This document shows, one piece after another, positions 11,267 through 22,910 of a stretch of 64,000 bases of DNA. Each line of letters begins with the position of its first letter. The stretch's first letter is position 1. The notes beneath the pieces were generated by a model. It was not told the DNA's origin and did not search any database. It saw only the letters and a program-made list of their open reading frames with translations. The stretch is taken from the NCBI GenBank assembly GCA_003550325.1, contig QKWP01002007.1, positions 29,303-93,302 on the forward strand. Reading direction: 5' to 3'. This DNA is from Gigaspora rosea (taxonomy: Eukaryota; Glomeromycota; Glomeromycetes; Diversisporales; Gigasporaceae). A program made the position numbers and the translations under genes.

Positions 11267-11513
11267 GAACATATGGCTCTTGTGCCTTAAGTGATCAATT
11301 TATTATTTATGTTACTTTTATCATATCAGTCTCTTATACCTTACTTGCAACATGTAGCACATCTGCTAGAAAGCTTCCAGAAATCAGCTAATTTCAGGAT
11401 GGGTAGTCAGCTAAAGTATCAGATGTAATTCTAGCCAAAATTTCATAATTCCGGCCAAAGTTGCAAAATTATTTTTAACCAAAATTATAAATTATTAATA
11501 ATATTTAATAATT

Positions 11514-11728
11514 AATAACTTTTGATCTACTGGACCAAATTTGATAATTTAACTACCAAAATAATCCTCTTAATAAGAGAATTCTAGCAAGCTTGAAACT
11601 ATTAAAATCTAATTACAGAATCTTGTAATTAGATTTTAAAATTTTGGGCTTGCTAGAATCCTTTTGTTAAGCAGATTATTTTGGTAGTTGAACCATTGAA
11701 ATTGGCCCAGTAGTTCAAAAGTTATTAA
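11514..11728. mobile_element. AACTTTTGATCTACTGG-family hairpin MITE, copy 1
   Basis: The arms begin TAATAACTTTTGATCTACTG and end with CCCAGTAGTTCAAAAGTTATTA. Shared internal blocks include ACTACCAAAATAATCCTCTT and GCAAGC(C/T)(T/C). Non-coding. Other copies are at 11753-12067, 21537-21830 and 62602-62905, with half-copies near 58500 and 61640-61735. Confidence 0.75.
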
Positions 11729-11752
11729 CAATTAAAAAATAATTTTTAATTG

Positions 11753-12067
11753 TTAATAACTTTTGTTTTACTGGATCAATTTTGATAATTCAGCTACCAA
11801 AATAATTCTCTCAATGGGAGGATCCAGCAAGCCCAAAATTGTTAAATTCAATTATAGGATCCTAAGATCAAAATAAATTTGTATTACTATAAATAGTTTA
11901 TAATTATTTAATAAATTATAAAACTTTTATAGTAATACAAATCTATTCTGATCACAGTTTCCTGTGATTAGATTTTTTAGATTTGGACTTGCTAAAATCC
12001 TCTTATTGAGATGATTATTTTAGCAGTTAAATTATCAAATTTGGTCTAGTAAATTAAAAGTTATTAC
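11753..12067. mobile_element. AACTTTTGATCTACTGG-family hairpin MITE, copy 2
   Basis: Starts TTAATAACTTTTGTTTTACTG and ends CTAGTAAATTAAAAGTTATTA, with inverted CAGCTACCAAAATAATTCTC and AGATGATTATTTTAGCAGTT blocks. An extra central palindrome around 11890-11950 (TTTGTATTACTATAAAT...TAGTAATACAAAT) is shared with copy 4 at 62602 but not copy 1. Confidence 0.75.
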
Positions 12068-12079
12068 TACCGGTATTAA

Positions 12080-12441
12080 TTAGCAATTCACGTAAGAACA
12101 GGACAATTTATAAAATTTTATATAATAAAAATAAACAAATTTACTATAATATTTAAAATGTTGGAATCCAGTTTGCCTACAATATTAAGTATTAATAGTT
12201 TAAATATAATATAAAATTAAATTATATAGGCATAAAAATATGGTATTTGTCTTTCTTTTTATTAAAAGTCTAGTAGAATTTTCTAAAAATAAAAGGTGCT
12301 TTACTAAGAGCTGAAATTTTGAATTTTAAAAAAAACCCAATCTTTTTACTATATAATTTTGGGAATTGGATTCCATATTACTATTAAAACTATATAAATA
12401 CTTATCCCCAACTTTTGTCCTGTTCTTACGTGAATTGCTAA
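12080..12441. mobile_element. MITE with TTAA flanks (piggyBac-like footprint)
   Basis: The terminal inverted repeat TTAGCAATTCACGTAAGAAC is near-perfectly inverted at the right end (GTTCTTACGTGAATTGCTAA), and TTAA lies immediately outside both ends (12076-12079 and 12442-12445). 362 bp, non-coding. TTAA duplication is characteristic of piggyBac-superfamily insertion, but chance TTAA is common in DNA this AT-rich. Confidence 0.6.
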
Positions 12442-12513
12442 TTAAGTGTTATATTTAACTTTTTAATAATCATAAAATCTAATTGGCTAATTGGAGTATT
12501 AGGTGTAGGTGGG

Positions 12514-13829
12514 CAGTATTGTCATTGGACTTGGACTTGAACATGTATTGGACATGAACAGTCCATGTCCATGTCCAAACAAAAATTATGACCAAAGTAA
12601 TTTCTATGTCCAAAAGTATAGCAAACTTTTAGCTAATTTTTGTAGATCATCCTGTGATATTGCAATATCTCTGGTTTAAAATCATAATTAGTTTTAAAAT
12701 TTAGATACCTTTCTGACACTTTTAATTAGTGATTCAATATGGGTTTAGATGTATTTTTTTCATGTTTTTTACTTTTTTACTCTATTTGTTGTTTTTGTCT
12801 CATCAGAATTATATATTTTAATTGGCTATTAGTTCTGTTAGGTATCTCTTAGGTATTACCAGCAAGAGATGCCAAAAGCTTCCAAAATTTATTTATACAA
12901 AACTATTTTATATATAGTTTAATTGGCATTAATAAAAGTGCAATAAAAAAATTCTGGCACAAACAATATCTATGAACAAAGTTCTTATTAAAAACATAAT
13001 AATAAACAAAAAAAATAACAAAATTAGAGTACTCGAAATAAAAAACAAACAAAGCGCAAAAAAAATAAATAAATAAATGAATAATAGATAACAAAACTAT
13101 GAATAATGCTTATTCTAAAAGACTAATAAACAAAAAAAACAGAAGTTTCAAACTATAACTATATAATATTCAAATCTATTATCACCAAACTAGTTTAATT
13201 TTAATACTCTCAAACATACAGTAAATAAATTTAATGTTAACCTCTGAAATCTATAAGCTCATATTCATTGCTACTAATTTATTTTATTAGCAATACTGTT
13301 TTTAGAATTATAAATAATTAATTAGCAAAGAAACTTATTGAAATTAAATTACCAACCTTTAATAGATTCATTAATTATATTTATTTTTATGGGCTAAATT
13401 GAAATGTCTAAACATACCTCTCATCTAACTTTCAAATTACCTTACTGATTACCAAATTACTTTAGTATATTGTAGAGCCGGAGGTGGCAATAACCTTGAT
13501 TATTAAATATTGTCTTGTATTTATTTTTGGTTAAGCAAAAAAAAATTTATTCTTGGTTAAGCACAGAAAATGTAATACACAAATCAAAAAATGACCAGCC
13601 AATAAACTTTTTGAACATTGGACATTATCCAAAAAATGTGCAATGATAATTAGCCAATAAAATTCTTGGACATTGGACATCATCCAAGTTTATGCCCAAT
13701 AATTTACTTGAATATTTGTCCATATACATCATTTAATCATGCAAATATTATGGACATGAATATTGGACATTGTCCAAAATTGTCCAAGTCCAACAATTTT
13801 GCTTGAACATTTGTCCAAGTACATTGCTG
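12514..13829. mobile_element. hAT-like non-autonomous element with 8-bp target duplication
   Basis: The ends CAGTATTGTCATTGGACTTG and (C)CAAGTACATTGCTG are inverted. Flanks are TAGGTGGG (12506-12513) and TAGATGGG (13830-13837), a 7/8 match. The sub-terminal regions are dense in TGTCCAA/TTGGACA motifs, shared with the element at 38062-38718. No transposase was recognised in the 1.3-kb interior, which is AT-rich (for example the chance minus-strand ORF at 12903-13094). Confidence 0.7.
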
Positions 13830-13886
13830 TAGATGGGTAAAGTAGGCTTATAGTAAACAAAACCAGCTGATTTCTGAAAGCTCCCT

Positions 13887-14050
13887 CATTTAGATTCATA
13901 CCTATATGAACAAATAGTCTATTACAAAAAATATTATATTTAACTTTTTAACAATTGTAAAATCTGATTGGCTAATTAGAGTATCAGGTGTGAGTGAGTG
14001 TATAGGCTTATAGTAAACAAAAATTAGCTGATTTCTGAAAACTCTCTTAC
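13887..14050. repeat. Second right-arm copy of the AGGGAGCTTTCAGAAATC family
   Basis: ATTGGCTAATTAGAGTATCA, GGCTTATAGTAAACAAAA and AGCTGATTTCTGAAAACTCT repeat the right arm of the preceding element, with the arm uninterrupted here. No matching left arm was seen adjacent, so it is a fragment. Confidence 0.6.
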
Positions 14051-15713
14051 ATGTAATACCTTTGTCACATGTGCAGTGACAATGATTTTTTGTAGCAACA
14101 AAACCCAAATTCTGCAGTTATTTACTTCTAATTTCTGTAATAATACTCAATAATAAATTTATATTTATGCACAAAAAAATTTTAAATTCTGTAAATTTTT
14201 GCACAAAAAATTTTCTATTTTTGTGCAAAAAAATCTAATTGCCAATATACTGAAACTTTCTGACAAACCATAATCATGTTTTGTATTAACTAATTATCTA
14301 TCCTTCTGAGATTTCTGTTAATAAATAAGCAATTTGATTGAACTAAATCAAATTATAGTCTAAATTCTATGTCTACTAGTAACAAAATCTGATTTCTGCA
14401 AAACACCACCCAATCTGTAAATTTTGTAGCATTCTGTATTTTGTAGTACATCTGATACATTTGATACATACAGTATAGTAGTTCCGTGCCTTATCCTATT
14501 CACACAGCAGGGGTTCAGTATACAAAGATAATACTATGTACAATACTACCTATAGGCATATCTTTCAACTATTGAGAATGCTCTAGTTATATAACATAAA
14601 TGCTATATCAAATATCTGAAGTAACCAGAAGTGTAGTTAGTTAAGCAATATCAAAGAACAAAAAGCAATTATTTGATATTTTCTATACAAAAGAGCATGT
14701 CTATAGGCACAAATAGCATGCCTTAACCCAAAGCATACCCTCAGAGGCATGCCTAATTTTTACTTGTACTTTAAATCTAAATATGGGCAAGAAAAGATAT
14801 TTATAGTAAAATTTAGTGAGTAATTTTTTTTCTAGAATGCAAAAGATGTTATAATCAATTTTTTGAAAAATTTGTAATTGCTTCAATTTTACATTACACC
14901 TGATTCTTCATTCTTATTTGCTGACAGAATAGAATAAATTATATAAATCCAATTTCAAAATTTTAATATTTCTATTGATAGTACTAACAATATTTTAAAC
15001 TGTTATTGGCAATTAATTGCTTATTAAATAAAACTAGGCAATTAGGAACTAATAGGTATTTGAGGCAATTAACTAATAAATTATATGGAGTAAATTTATT
15101 AAATAATAAAAGTATATAATATATATAATTTTATACAATCTCAAATTTGGTTTATTGTATTAACACTTGATATGTTGATATGTATCCTTATTTTCTCTAC
15201 ACTGATTCTATATTTATAACAAATAGCTATTTAAAAATGTTTTAGAATTACTACTTTAGCTAACTCCTGATAATATGTAAATGCTTTATTTTTAGAACTA
15301 TCAATTCCTATTCCTAATTATAACATTAGCAAACTTGATAAATTGTGTCAACAATTTTTTGCCAATATAAATACATGTCTTGTTTTTGTTCTTTTTGATA
15401 CCAGTTTTATATTTGAAACAATGACCAAGCCAGAATATTCCATCTGAATTATACAAAAAACAATTACATGCATAGTAAAATTTATATTTATCTACTAAAA
15501 GTAAGGTACTCTTTAGAGTTTCTAGATAGGGCCTACAACTAATCAATTATTTATATCATGTGCCATTATTAGATAATTAGCTAATCAAACTCAAGTAATC
15601 AATACAGATCAGTCTAACTAAATTGAATATTTTAAAATTATATTAATTAAATAATTTATCAATTAGTTGTTTAAAAATTTTTTAAATTGATTATGAAAAA
15701 TAGAGGTTTTACT
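14051..15713. other. AT-rich spacer, no gene seen
   Basis: Only short chance ORFs. Two GCATGCC motifs near 14718-14755 recall the 10171 minisatellite. No other structure recognised. Confidence 0.4.
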
Positions 15714-15949
15714 TAGGTCAAAAAATAGTAATTGGACTCTGAAAAACTCTAATACAACTCAGATCTGAGTTTGTATAATTTTAGCAGTATTTTAGCCAAA
15801 TAAATATACCGTATAAAATAGAGCAAAATTTGAAAATTTACTATATAAAAATGCAATATTTGATGAATTTCTATGCAAAATTTCCTTTTTTAAAATCATC
15901 TAAGTTGTATCAGAGTTCTTCAGGGTCCTATAGTAATCTGGGTCAAACC
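15714..15949. mobile_element. Short inverted-repeat element
   Basis: Left arm TTAGGTCAAAAAATAGTAAT, CTCTGAAAAACTCTAATACA; right arm inverted as TGTATCAGAGTTCTTCAGG...CTATAGTAATCTGGGTCAAA. Arms of about 50 nt around an AT-rich centre. Non-coding. Confidence 0.55.
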
Positions 15950-15966
15950 CAATCTAAAATTTATTG

Positions 15967-16175
15967 ATTCAGGTAAGACCCCGAGCAATCTATAAACAGC
16001 TAACAATTTTAAAAAATTGTTATATATTTTTAAAAACAGAAAAGATCTACATAAAAACAGTCAAAAATAAGCATTATTAATATTACTAAATATAGAAAAA
16101 ATTTGCACAAAAATAATTAAAAATAAGCAATAGCAAATTGTCACCTATCTATGTATAGCTCGGGGTCCTATTCAG
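15967..16175. mobile_element. Short inverted-repeat element with GACCCCGAGC ends
   Basis: CAGGTAAGACCCCGAGCAAT at the left and TAGCTCGGGGTCCTATTCAG at the right are inverted. The centre holds two AAAATAAGCA-type direct repeats. Non-coding. Confidence 0.5.
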
Positions 16176-16545
16176 GCCACAACCTGGATCAGACAGGATA
16201 TATATATTTTCTAGTGATATTCATTGTATTAGATTTTTTAATAGCAGATAGATACAGTATTAATACAGTAAATTATGTAATTTTTTAGAAGGAGGGGATT
16301 CCACTTTATCATGTCCTATATATATATAGTAAAATAGCCAATAATATTGAAGTATTTATTATAATAAAAATTTGCAAAAGTTGCTACATAGTAAAGTCTA
16401 AATTTTACTATATCAATTGATAATTATTAATTAAATAAATTTGGTTAAAATATCAAAATAAAATTTTTATTAAAATTAAAAAATTTTTATTATTTAACAT
16501 TTATTTTTAGAGTTTTATAATTTACTGCCATAGCGATGTATGCTT

Positions 16546-16800
16546 CCCTTGATCAACCAATTAGAATGCAGGATCAGGTGTAATATGAAATCGAAGCAAT
16601 TACAATTTTTTTCAAAAATCGGCTATAGCATGAAATTTTGTCTATAAAATTATCTCTCATACTCTAAAAAAAAAATTCCTCTCAAAATTTTGGGTTAGCA
16701 TTTTTTTGCTAAATTGGCCTACTCTAACTCTCACTCTAACCCTAAACTAACGAATTAATTTATTGTTTTGATTTCACATTATACCAGATCTTATAGAGTG
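16546..16800. mobile_element. MITE related to 6605-6963
   Basis: AGGATCAGGTGTAATATGAA at the left is inverted against TTTCACATTATACCAGATCT at the right. The interior has the family's AATTCCTCTCAAAATTTTGG and CTCACTCTAACCCTAAAC blocks. Confidence 0.6.
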
Positions 16801-18024
16801 CGGTGTATTGCATATGCGAAAAAATCAAAAATTCTAATTTTTATGTTTATTAAATATATTTTTTAAAAAAAATTTATTTTTTTTATTAAACATAAAATCA
16901 AAAAGTCAAATAATAAAAAGTTTTCATTACTGATAAAATTTTAAAGAAAGTATATTTTGATCTTTTGAACAAGTTTACTTAAGTAACTTTAATCAATCCA
17001 TATGTAAAATTAAGACTTTACTATGTAGTAGATAAAATTTGATTGGTCAATAGTTTTATTACGAGAAGAGGAGTTAGACCTATGTAAATCCAAATTAGAT
17101 GATTTATTGCACTTCTCTAAGAATATTAATATATTTAAAATAAACTTTATTTGTGCGTAAAATAATTAAAAAGTTTTGAACTTAAATCAATATCTCAATC
17201 ACTTTAAAATTTAATTTTAAAATTAATATATGTAAATATAGTAGCTCTAATAAATTTGTAAAAAAAGTTTGTTAAGTTTTAATCAGATAATTATTAAAAA
17301 AATTAGATTTTAAATTATTACTTAAGCAATTAAAAATTATTAGAATAAAAATTTAAATTAAATTATTTATTAAAAATTTTATAATAAAAAATTTATGGAA
17401 AATTATTCATGGCGACCCGTCGCCATAGCGACCCTTATGATCGACCAATCATTTTTAAGATTGGCGATCATATATAAACAATGATTATCCTTTTGATAAT
17501 CATTGTTTTTTTTTTTTTTTTGCGCGCGCTTTGTTGTTTTTTTTTTTTGCACTTTGTGGTTTGTTTTTTTTTATTTTTTTATTAATAACTATATTTTTTT
17601 TCTCTTTAGTGAGTCGTCGCTAGAGCCATTACTGGAGAGCCGTCATTGGAGTCATCATTGGAGCCATTGTTGAAGCCTTGGATTCGTCGTTGGAGCCGTC
17701 GTTGGAGTTGTCGTTAAAGCCTTGGTTTAGAGGTTGCAATTCGGGTAGCTTGGCCATTTTTTATTCTTTTCGTATTTTGGTATCTGATGGGTTTTTTTTT
17801 AAGTTCACTAATTAGTCGTTTACCTTTGGTATCTTCTTTCGTCGTTTCCTTCGGTGCCTTCTTTGTCGTTTTCCTTCGGTGCCTTCTTTCATCGTTTTTC
17901 TTCGGACAAGTATTGGTGGATTCTTCTATAGGTTCGTCGTGTTTGTTGTCGTTTTTCAGTGGGTTTCTTCTGTAAGTTCATCTGTTGTTTTTTTGGTGGT
18001 GTCTTTGGTACATCGAAATCGGCA

Positions 18025-18620
18025 ATGGTGGCGTGTGGAAATAAGGATATTTATGATTGTATTAAGGAATTTCAACTTAAATCTACAGAATATAAAGATA
18101 TAATTGAGTGGATTCCTTTAATATGCTAGAGAATATTCAAAGGCTTGGTGATGGATTTTTTGCAACCTGAGCGCTGATGAAATTCTTGGTAGTGGTTCTA
18201 ATGCTATTGGTTGGGATAAACTGGTTAAAGATTTTTGTAGTTTAAAATTCTTTACCGATTTGGGTGTATTTACAATTTCGTTTCTATATGTTTGTTTTTT
18301 TTTTTATTGTAAGAATTGAAAAAAATAATAAATAAAAGGTTTTAAAATGCCCGAATTTTGTTACTTTTGATGAACAAGCTCAAGTAGATAGATAATATAA
18401 AATTAAAAAAAAAAAACTTAGCTATAGAACTGCCTACGCTAAATTCTAAAAGTCGCATAACTTGGCCGGTATAAATTAGAATATATTGTATAACCAAGTA
18501 AAATAGCAAATGAAATACGACAGCTGCCAAAAATTGGCAGATACAAACGAATCAAATGGAAATTATTTGCTTGGTTATTGTTATGAACATGGGATAGGAG
18601 TTGAAAAAGAAAAAATCTGC
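18025..18620 (+). pseudogene. Fragments of a kinase-linked Sel1-repeat protein
   Basis: 18025-18129 reads through a segment resembling the linker that precedes the kinase domain in glomeromycotan kinase/Sel1 proteins (KDIYDCIKEFQLKSTEY followed by EWIP). 18537-18620 in another frame reads NGNYLLGYCYEHGIGVEKE, a textbook Sel1 repeat (GYCYE.GIGVEKD type). The intervening kinase domain is absent, stops and frame changes occur between the pieces, and both pieces lie inside the inverted-repeat element. Family assignment is from memory of motif shape, not a search. Confidence 0.55.
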
Positions 18621-18885
18621 AGATATGGGCGAAAGTATTTGCACGGGTAATCCGATTTGTAAATAAAATAAATGCGTAAGATAAAATTTTAGGGTTAGGG
18701 CCTTAACATTAGAGGTTATGAGGTTAGAACAATGCTTATTATATGTACAATTTCATTCCCGTTGTTTTTAATTAGTGCACCAAGGTCGATTTAAACATTA
18801 GTTTTTGCATATCTGATATTTTCGCTTTTTTCTTTTTTTACGCGTGTTCATTGGAATACTTAGTCAAAAGAAAGTAGTGATAATC

Positions 18886-18979
18886 GACCAATAAAAATCG
18901 ATCACGTGAATCACGTGCTCGATTTATTTTGATCAAAATAAATTGAGCACGTGATCCACGTGATCGATTTTTATTGGTC
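18886..18979. repeat. 94-bp near-perfect palindrome with CACGTG cores
   Basis: GACCAATAAAAATCGATCAC at the left and GTGATCGATTTTTATTGGTC at the right are exact inverses, centred on TTTTGATCAAAA, with CACGTG/GCACGTGAT motifs in both arms. There are only one or two mismatches over the arm length. It may be a separate small insertion or part of the host element's right arm. Confidence 0.8.
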
Positions 18980-19012
18980 AATCACAAGGTCGCCATGGCG
19001 ACGGGTCGCCAT

Positions 19013-20059
19013 AAACTAACGCTCAAAATTTATATATTTAAAATAATAATTTGTATTTGTATAATTAAAATTTATATAAATAAAAGTTTTTTTATAATTA
19101 TTTAAAAATTTTTAATATCATAGATTTCCAAAAATAAGCTACTCTAAAAATAGGCTACCCTTAAATTTGAACAAAAAACCTAAAAACCTTTAATACCCAA
19201 AAATAAGCTACTTCATATTTTTAAGCTAAAAACAATAGTAATTTTTTTTATTCTGAAAATAAACTATCTTTTAAATCTATGCAATATATAATTATACTTT
19301 ATTAGTAAATAAACAAGTTTCTAGTAACTTATTATTTTCTGGTATACTGTAAAAATAACAGGCATTACTGAAACTTGTTTTTTTTTACTATTACAATATC
19401 ATACAAAGTAAAGCATTATTTTTTAACTGAGAATTTATGTAAGTATGTACATACATATATACATATATACGCAAACATATCTTTTTTCATGCTGATCTAG
19501 TTTAAAAAAATTAAATAAATAAATTAAAATAAAAGATAAAATAAAAATGAATCATATATTTAAATAAAAAACTATACAAAATAAAAAATAAAAAAAATCA
19601 TATTTTAAAAACTGAAAAAAAAAATTATTATAAAAAAATAAATAATAATTAAGTTAAATAAAAAAATTATTAAAATAATAAATTAAAAAAAAATATAATA
19701 TAAATTAAAATTTAAATTAAAAAAAATATAAAAAAATAAATTAAAACGAAATGTTTAAAAAGAAATAAATTTGAAAAATAGAATCAAAATAAAATCAAAA
19801 AAAATAAATTAACAAAAAATTAAAAATTAATGAATTAAAAATTAAAAAAAAATATAAAAATTAAAAAAAAATAATATTAAAAATAATTTAAAAAAATAAA
19901 TAAATAAAGAATTACAGGCAGCAATAAAAAAATATATTGTTATATAGTGCACGAATCCTTAAATCAACAAGTCATAAATATAGTGGCCAAATTTGGAGCC
20001 ATGTTATACAAAAATAGCCTAATATGATTGGTTAATATAAGTATATATTAAATTAGAAA
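19013..20059. repeat. Extremely A/T-rich low-complexity stretch
   Basis: 19500-19915 is almost entirely AAATAAATTAAA-type sequence. No gene. Blocks around 19125-19260 (AAAATAAGCTACCC, CCTAAAAACC) recur at 22480-22600. Confidence 0.6.
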
Positions 20060-20112
20060 TATATAAGAAAGAGAAAAGAAAAAGAAAGAGAGAAAGAGAA
20101 AGAAAGAGAAAA

Positions 20113-20145
<33 letters not shown>

Positions 20146-20275
20146 AGGAAAGAGAAAAAGAGAAAGAAAGAAAAGAAAGAAANNNNNNNNNNNNNNNNNN
20201 NNNNNNNNNNNNNNNNNNNNNNNNNNNNNNNNNNNNNNNNNNNNNNNNNNNNNNNNNNNNNNNNNNNNNNNNNNN

Positions 20276-20328
<53 letters not shown>
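20060..20328. other. GA-rich microsatellite, 93-base assembly gap, poly(A) run
   Basis: (GAAA/GA)n runs to 20182, N from 20183 to 20275, then an A-only run to about 20328. The low-complexity flanks suggest the gap sits in an unresolved simple-repeat tract, so its true length is unknown. Confidence 0.95.
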
Positions 20329-20330
<2 letters not shown>

Positions 20331-21536
20331 AGAAAAGAATTAAAATTTTTATAATATTAAATTTAACTATAGTATATTTTTTAATAATTTTGGGCAGAAT
20401 TAAGAATATTATTAGTAGTTCTGGGCAAAATTAAAGCAGCCAAATGTTTAATTTAATTAATAAATTAGGTTAACTATAACAAGAAATAACTCTATTAAAT
20501 ACTAAGTAATTTAAAAAATTAGCTTCATAACTTTGTTCTTTAGGTTTGATTTTATTATTCTATAAAGAGATTTGATTTATAACTAGTGTTTAAAATTCAA
20601 ATTTGGTTTTATGTTCTCAAAAAGAACATTTTTAATTTCTTAATGTTCTTAGTAAAATTTTAATATTCTTTATATAGAAAAATTAAAACTTTTTTAATAT
20701 TAAAAGAATTATATTGAATGTTCTCAAATAGAGAACATATTTTAATAATTTATGTTCCCAAAAAATTGTATAATGTTCTTTGAGAATACTAAGAACATTG
20801 AATTTTAAACATTGTTTATAACTACTTTAGATTTTTATTTATAAGCTTTTAAAGATTGTGTATTATAGTTGCTGATTAAAGGATTCACGCACTGTAGTAT
20901 ATATATAGTTAGCATATTTGCAAAATTTTAAGACTATTTCTTTGATTTAATCTTTTACAAATAGCAATTGTTTTTTTGAATTTGGGATTTGTCCGTGTTT
21001 TGCAGCAAGTATAGATTGTACTTGGCCAAAAAAACATTACTTGGTTAACTGATAAGTAAATTCACGAGTTACTTGGATAACTAATAGATATACTCAGATA
21101 TAAAATCTAGCTCGTTTTACCTGAGTAAACTGTTATATGATTGGTTACAAAAATTATTGTAGCCAATCAATTTTTATATTATAAAATCAGTTCAGTGATA
21201 TAAAACAAGTAATTCAAGTTATGGTATATAAAAGCCTTGTGTTTAATAATACCTATTAGTAACAATTCATTATTAATATCTAATTGTTTAGGATTATTTA
21301 AATATTCCTACTTGGGTATTACTTGGGTGAATTCACCTATTTAAGGTAATGGGCCCTATTTTTAGAAATACTCCTATTGTTAGAAATCTTTTATTTTTTG
21401 TCACAACAGACTATAAAATACAAATTTTTTCAAACAAGTTATGTGAATACAAATATATAAGTTAAAATATATCATGTTCTATAGTAACTTTTGAAACAAT
21501 TACAAAAGAAAAATGTACTAACTTACAAATTTGATA
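20329..21536. other. AT-rich spacer, no gene seen
   Basis: GTTCT...AGAACAT motifs (20610-20800) form loose inverted pairs. The similar wording TGTTCT/AGAACA reappears at 41810-41940, suggesting one more old dispersed repeat. No coding evidence. Confidence 0.4.
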
Positions 21537-21830
21537 ATAAGTTTTGATCTACTGATCTGTTTTAGATAATTTTACTACCAAAATGTTCATTTCAATAAAA
21601 CGATTCTAACAAGCCCAAAATCACTAAAATCTGATTACAGAATCCCAAAATTGTTGTGATTTTGTACTATTTTATTAGTAAACTTTATAAAATAGTACAA
21701 AATTGTGATGATCTTGGGATCTTGTGATCAGATTTTAACAATTTTGAGCTTGTTAAAATTATCTTATTGAGATGAACATTTTGGTAGCAAAACCATTTAA
21801 AATAGATCAGTAAATAAAAATTTATTATTA
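21537..21830. mobile_element. AACTTTTGATCTACTGG-family hairpin MITE, copy 3
   Basis: TTTTGATCTACTGATCTG at the left, TAGATCAGTAAATAAAAATT at the right. Inverted ACTACCAAAATGTTCATTTC / GATGAACATTTTGGTAGC blocks and an AACAAGCCCAAAATC / ATTTTGAGCTTGTT pair. Confidence 0.75.
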
Positions 21831-22910
21831 AATTTTGTAAATTAGCTTATATGAAATACAAGATAAAGTAAATATTAAACAACAAAAACTTAAGAAATAA
21901 GAGCAAAAAAGGAACAGAGAGCAACAAAAAAAAACAAAAAAACAAAAAACAAAATATAAAAAATAATAATATAAAAAAAATTTTAAATTTCTAAATTTTT
22001 TTAGAATAGTTATATTAGATTTCTAACAATAGGAGCCAATGGTCAAATTTTAACCAAATTTTACAAAGTTTTAAGCTTAGAAAAATTTTTTTTTATATAT
22101 AAATATAATACAATTTATATATTATTAAATAATAAATAGATTATAAATTTTATATATAAAAATATATTAATATTTAATAAAAAATTTTAAGATGTAACAA
22201 AAAAAAGTTTCTAGGAATATGGCCTATTACCTTATTGTTTGAGTGAATCTATCTAGATAACTCTAGTTATTACTAGTTAACCGATTAACTGTGAGTAACT
22301 CAGGTAATACCTGACCCAGGTATAATCTGTAGCTAGTATATACTTTATTAAATATAGCATCAAATATAGTATAGATACTATATTTTTAATAATGCACATA
22401 CCGGCTCCTGAGTATGTACATAAATACAAAACCTGTTCATAAATGTTTATGTATAAAAAATTTTTTTAAAAAACAATACCTAAAAATAAGCTACCCTTAT
22501 ATTAAGCATAAATTGCTTAAAATCTTCTATATTCTAAAAATAAGCTACCTAATTTTTGAGCTCAAAATCATTCAAAAAAAGGAGCTTATTTTCAGGAATC
22601 TATGGTATATATTAAAAATCTATGTATATCTTACTATATATAGTAATTTATTTACTAAATTTAATAGATAAAAATTACTAATATAAGAATTTTTAATTTT
22701 TTTAATTTTAAATAAATTTTATAATTTATTTAAAAATATAATAGTTGTAAAAAATAAATTATTAAAAAAAATTAATATTTTTTATAAAATTTTGTAAAAT
22801 ATTAAATTTAAAATATATATAAATTCACAAAATAAAAAAATTTTAAATCTAAAATTTTTTAAATTTTAACATTTTAACATAAAAATAAATTATGTATTTT
22901 TTTTCATAAA
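21831..22910. other. AT-rich spacer, no gene seen
   Basis: A/T-dominated. 22480-22600 repeats the AAAATAAGCTACC motif seen at 19125-19260. The ORF at 22414 is Lys/Ile/Tyr-rich chance translation. Confidence 0.4.

Larger units (their letters stand above)
11369..13886. mobile_element. Composite nest: AGGGAGCTTTCAGAAATCAGCT-ended element with four insertions
   Basis: The left end (GAAAGCTTCCAGAAATCAGC at about 11369-11390) and right end (GCTGATTTCTGAAAGCTCCC to 13886) are inverted repeats. An uninterrupted relative with the same ends and a TTA target duplication is at 62470-63060. Between the ends lie two copies of the AACTTTTGATCTACTGG hairpin MITE, a TTAA-flanked MITE and a hAT-like element that splits the right arm. 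Removing the hAT insertion joins sequence that matches the intact right-arm fragment at 13961-14047. Confidence 0.7.
17409..19012. mobile_element. ~1.6-kb element with ~40-bp ATGGCGACCCGTCGCCAT ends carrying gene fragments
   Basis: The left end ATGGCGACCCGTCGCCATAG, followed by CGACC..TATGATCGACCAAT, is inverted at the right end (ATTGGTCAATCACAAGGTCG, CCATGGCGACGGGTCGCCAT). Within it are: a GT-rich minisatellite-like tract (GTCGTTGGAGCC and TCGTTTTCCTTCGGTGCC repeats, 17610-17900); decayed coding fragments (18025-18620); a 200-nt block shared with the MITE at 38362-38684; and a 94-bp palindrome. I could not define a clean target duplication. It could be a Mutator-type gene-capturing element or simply an inverted-repeat-flanked pseudogene. 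Confidence 0.6.

Noticed and set aside
17787..18103. Ser/Phe/Val-rich ORFs as a membrane protein
   Set aside because: They are read from TCGTTTTCCTTCGGTGCC minisatellite-like repeats inside an inverted-repeat element, in competing frames.
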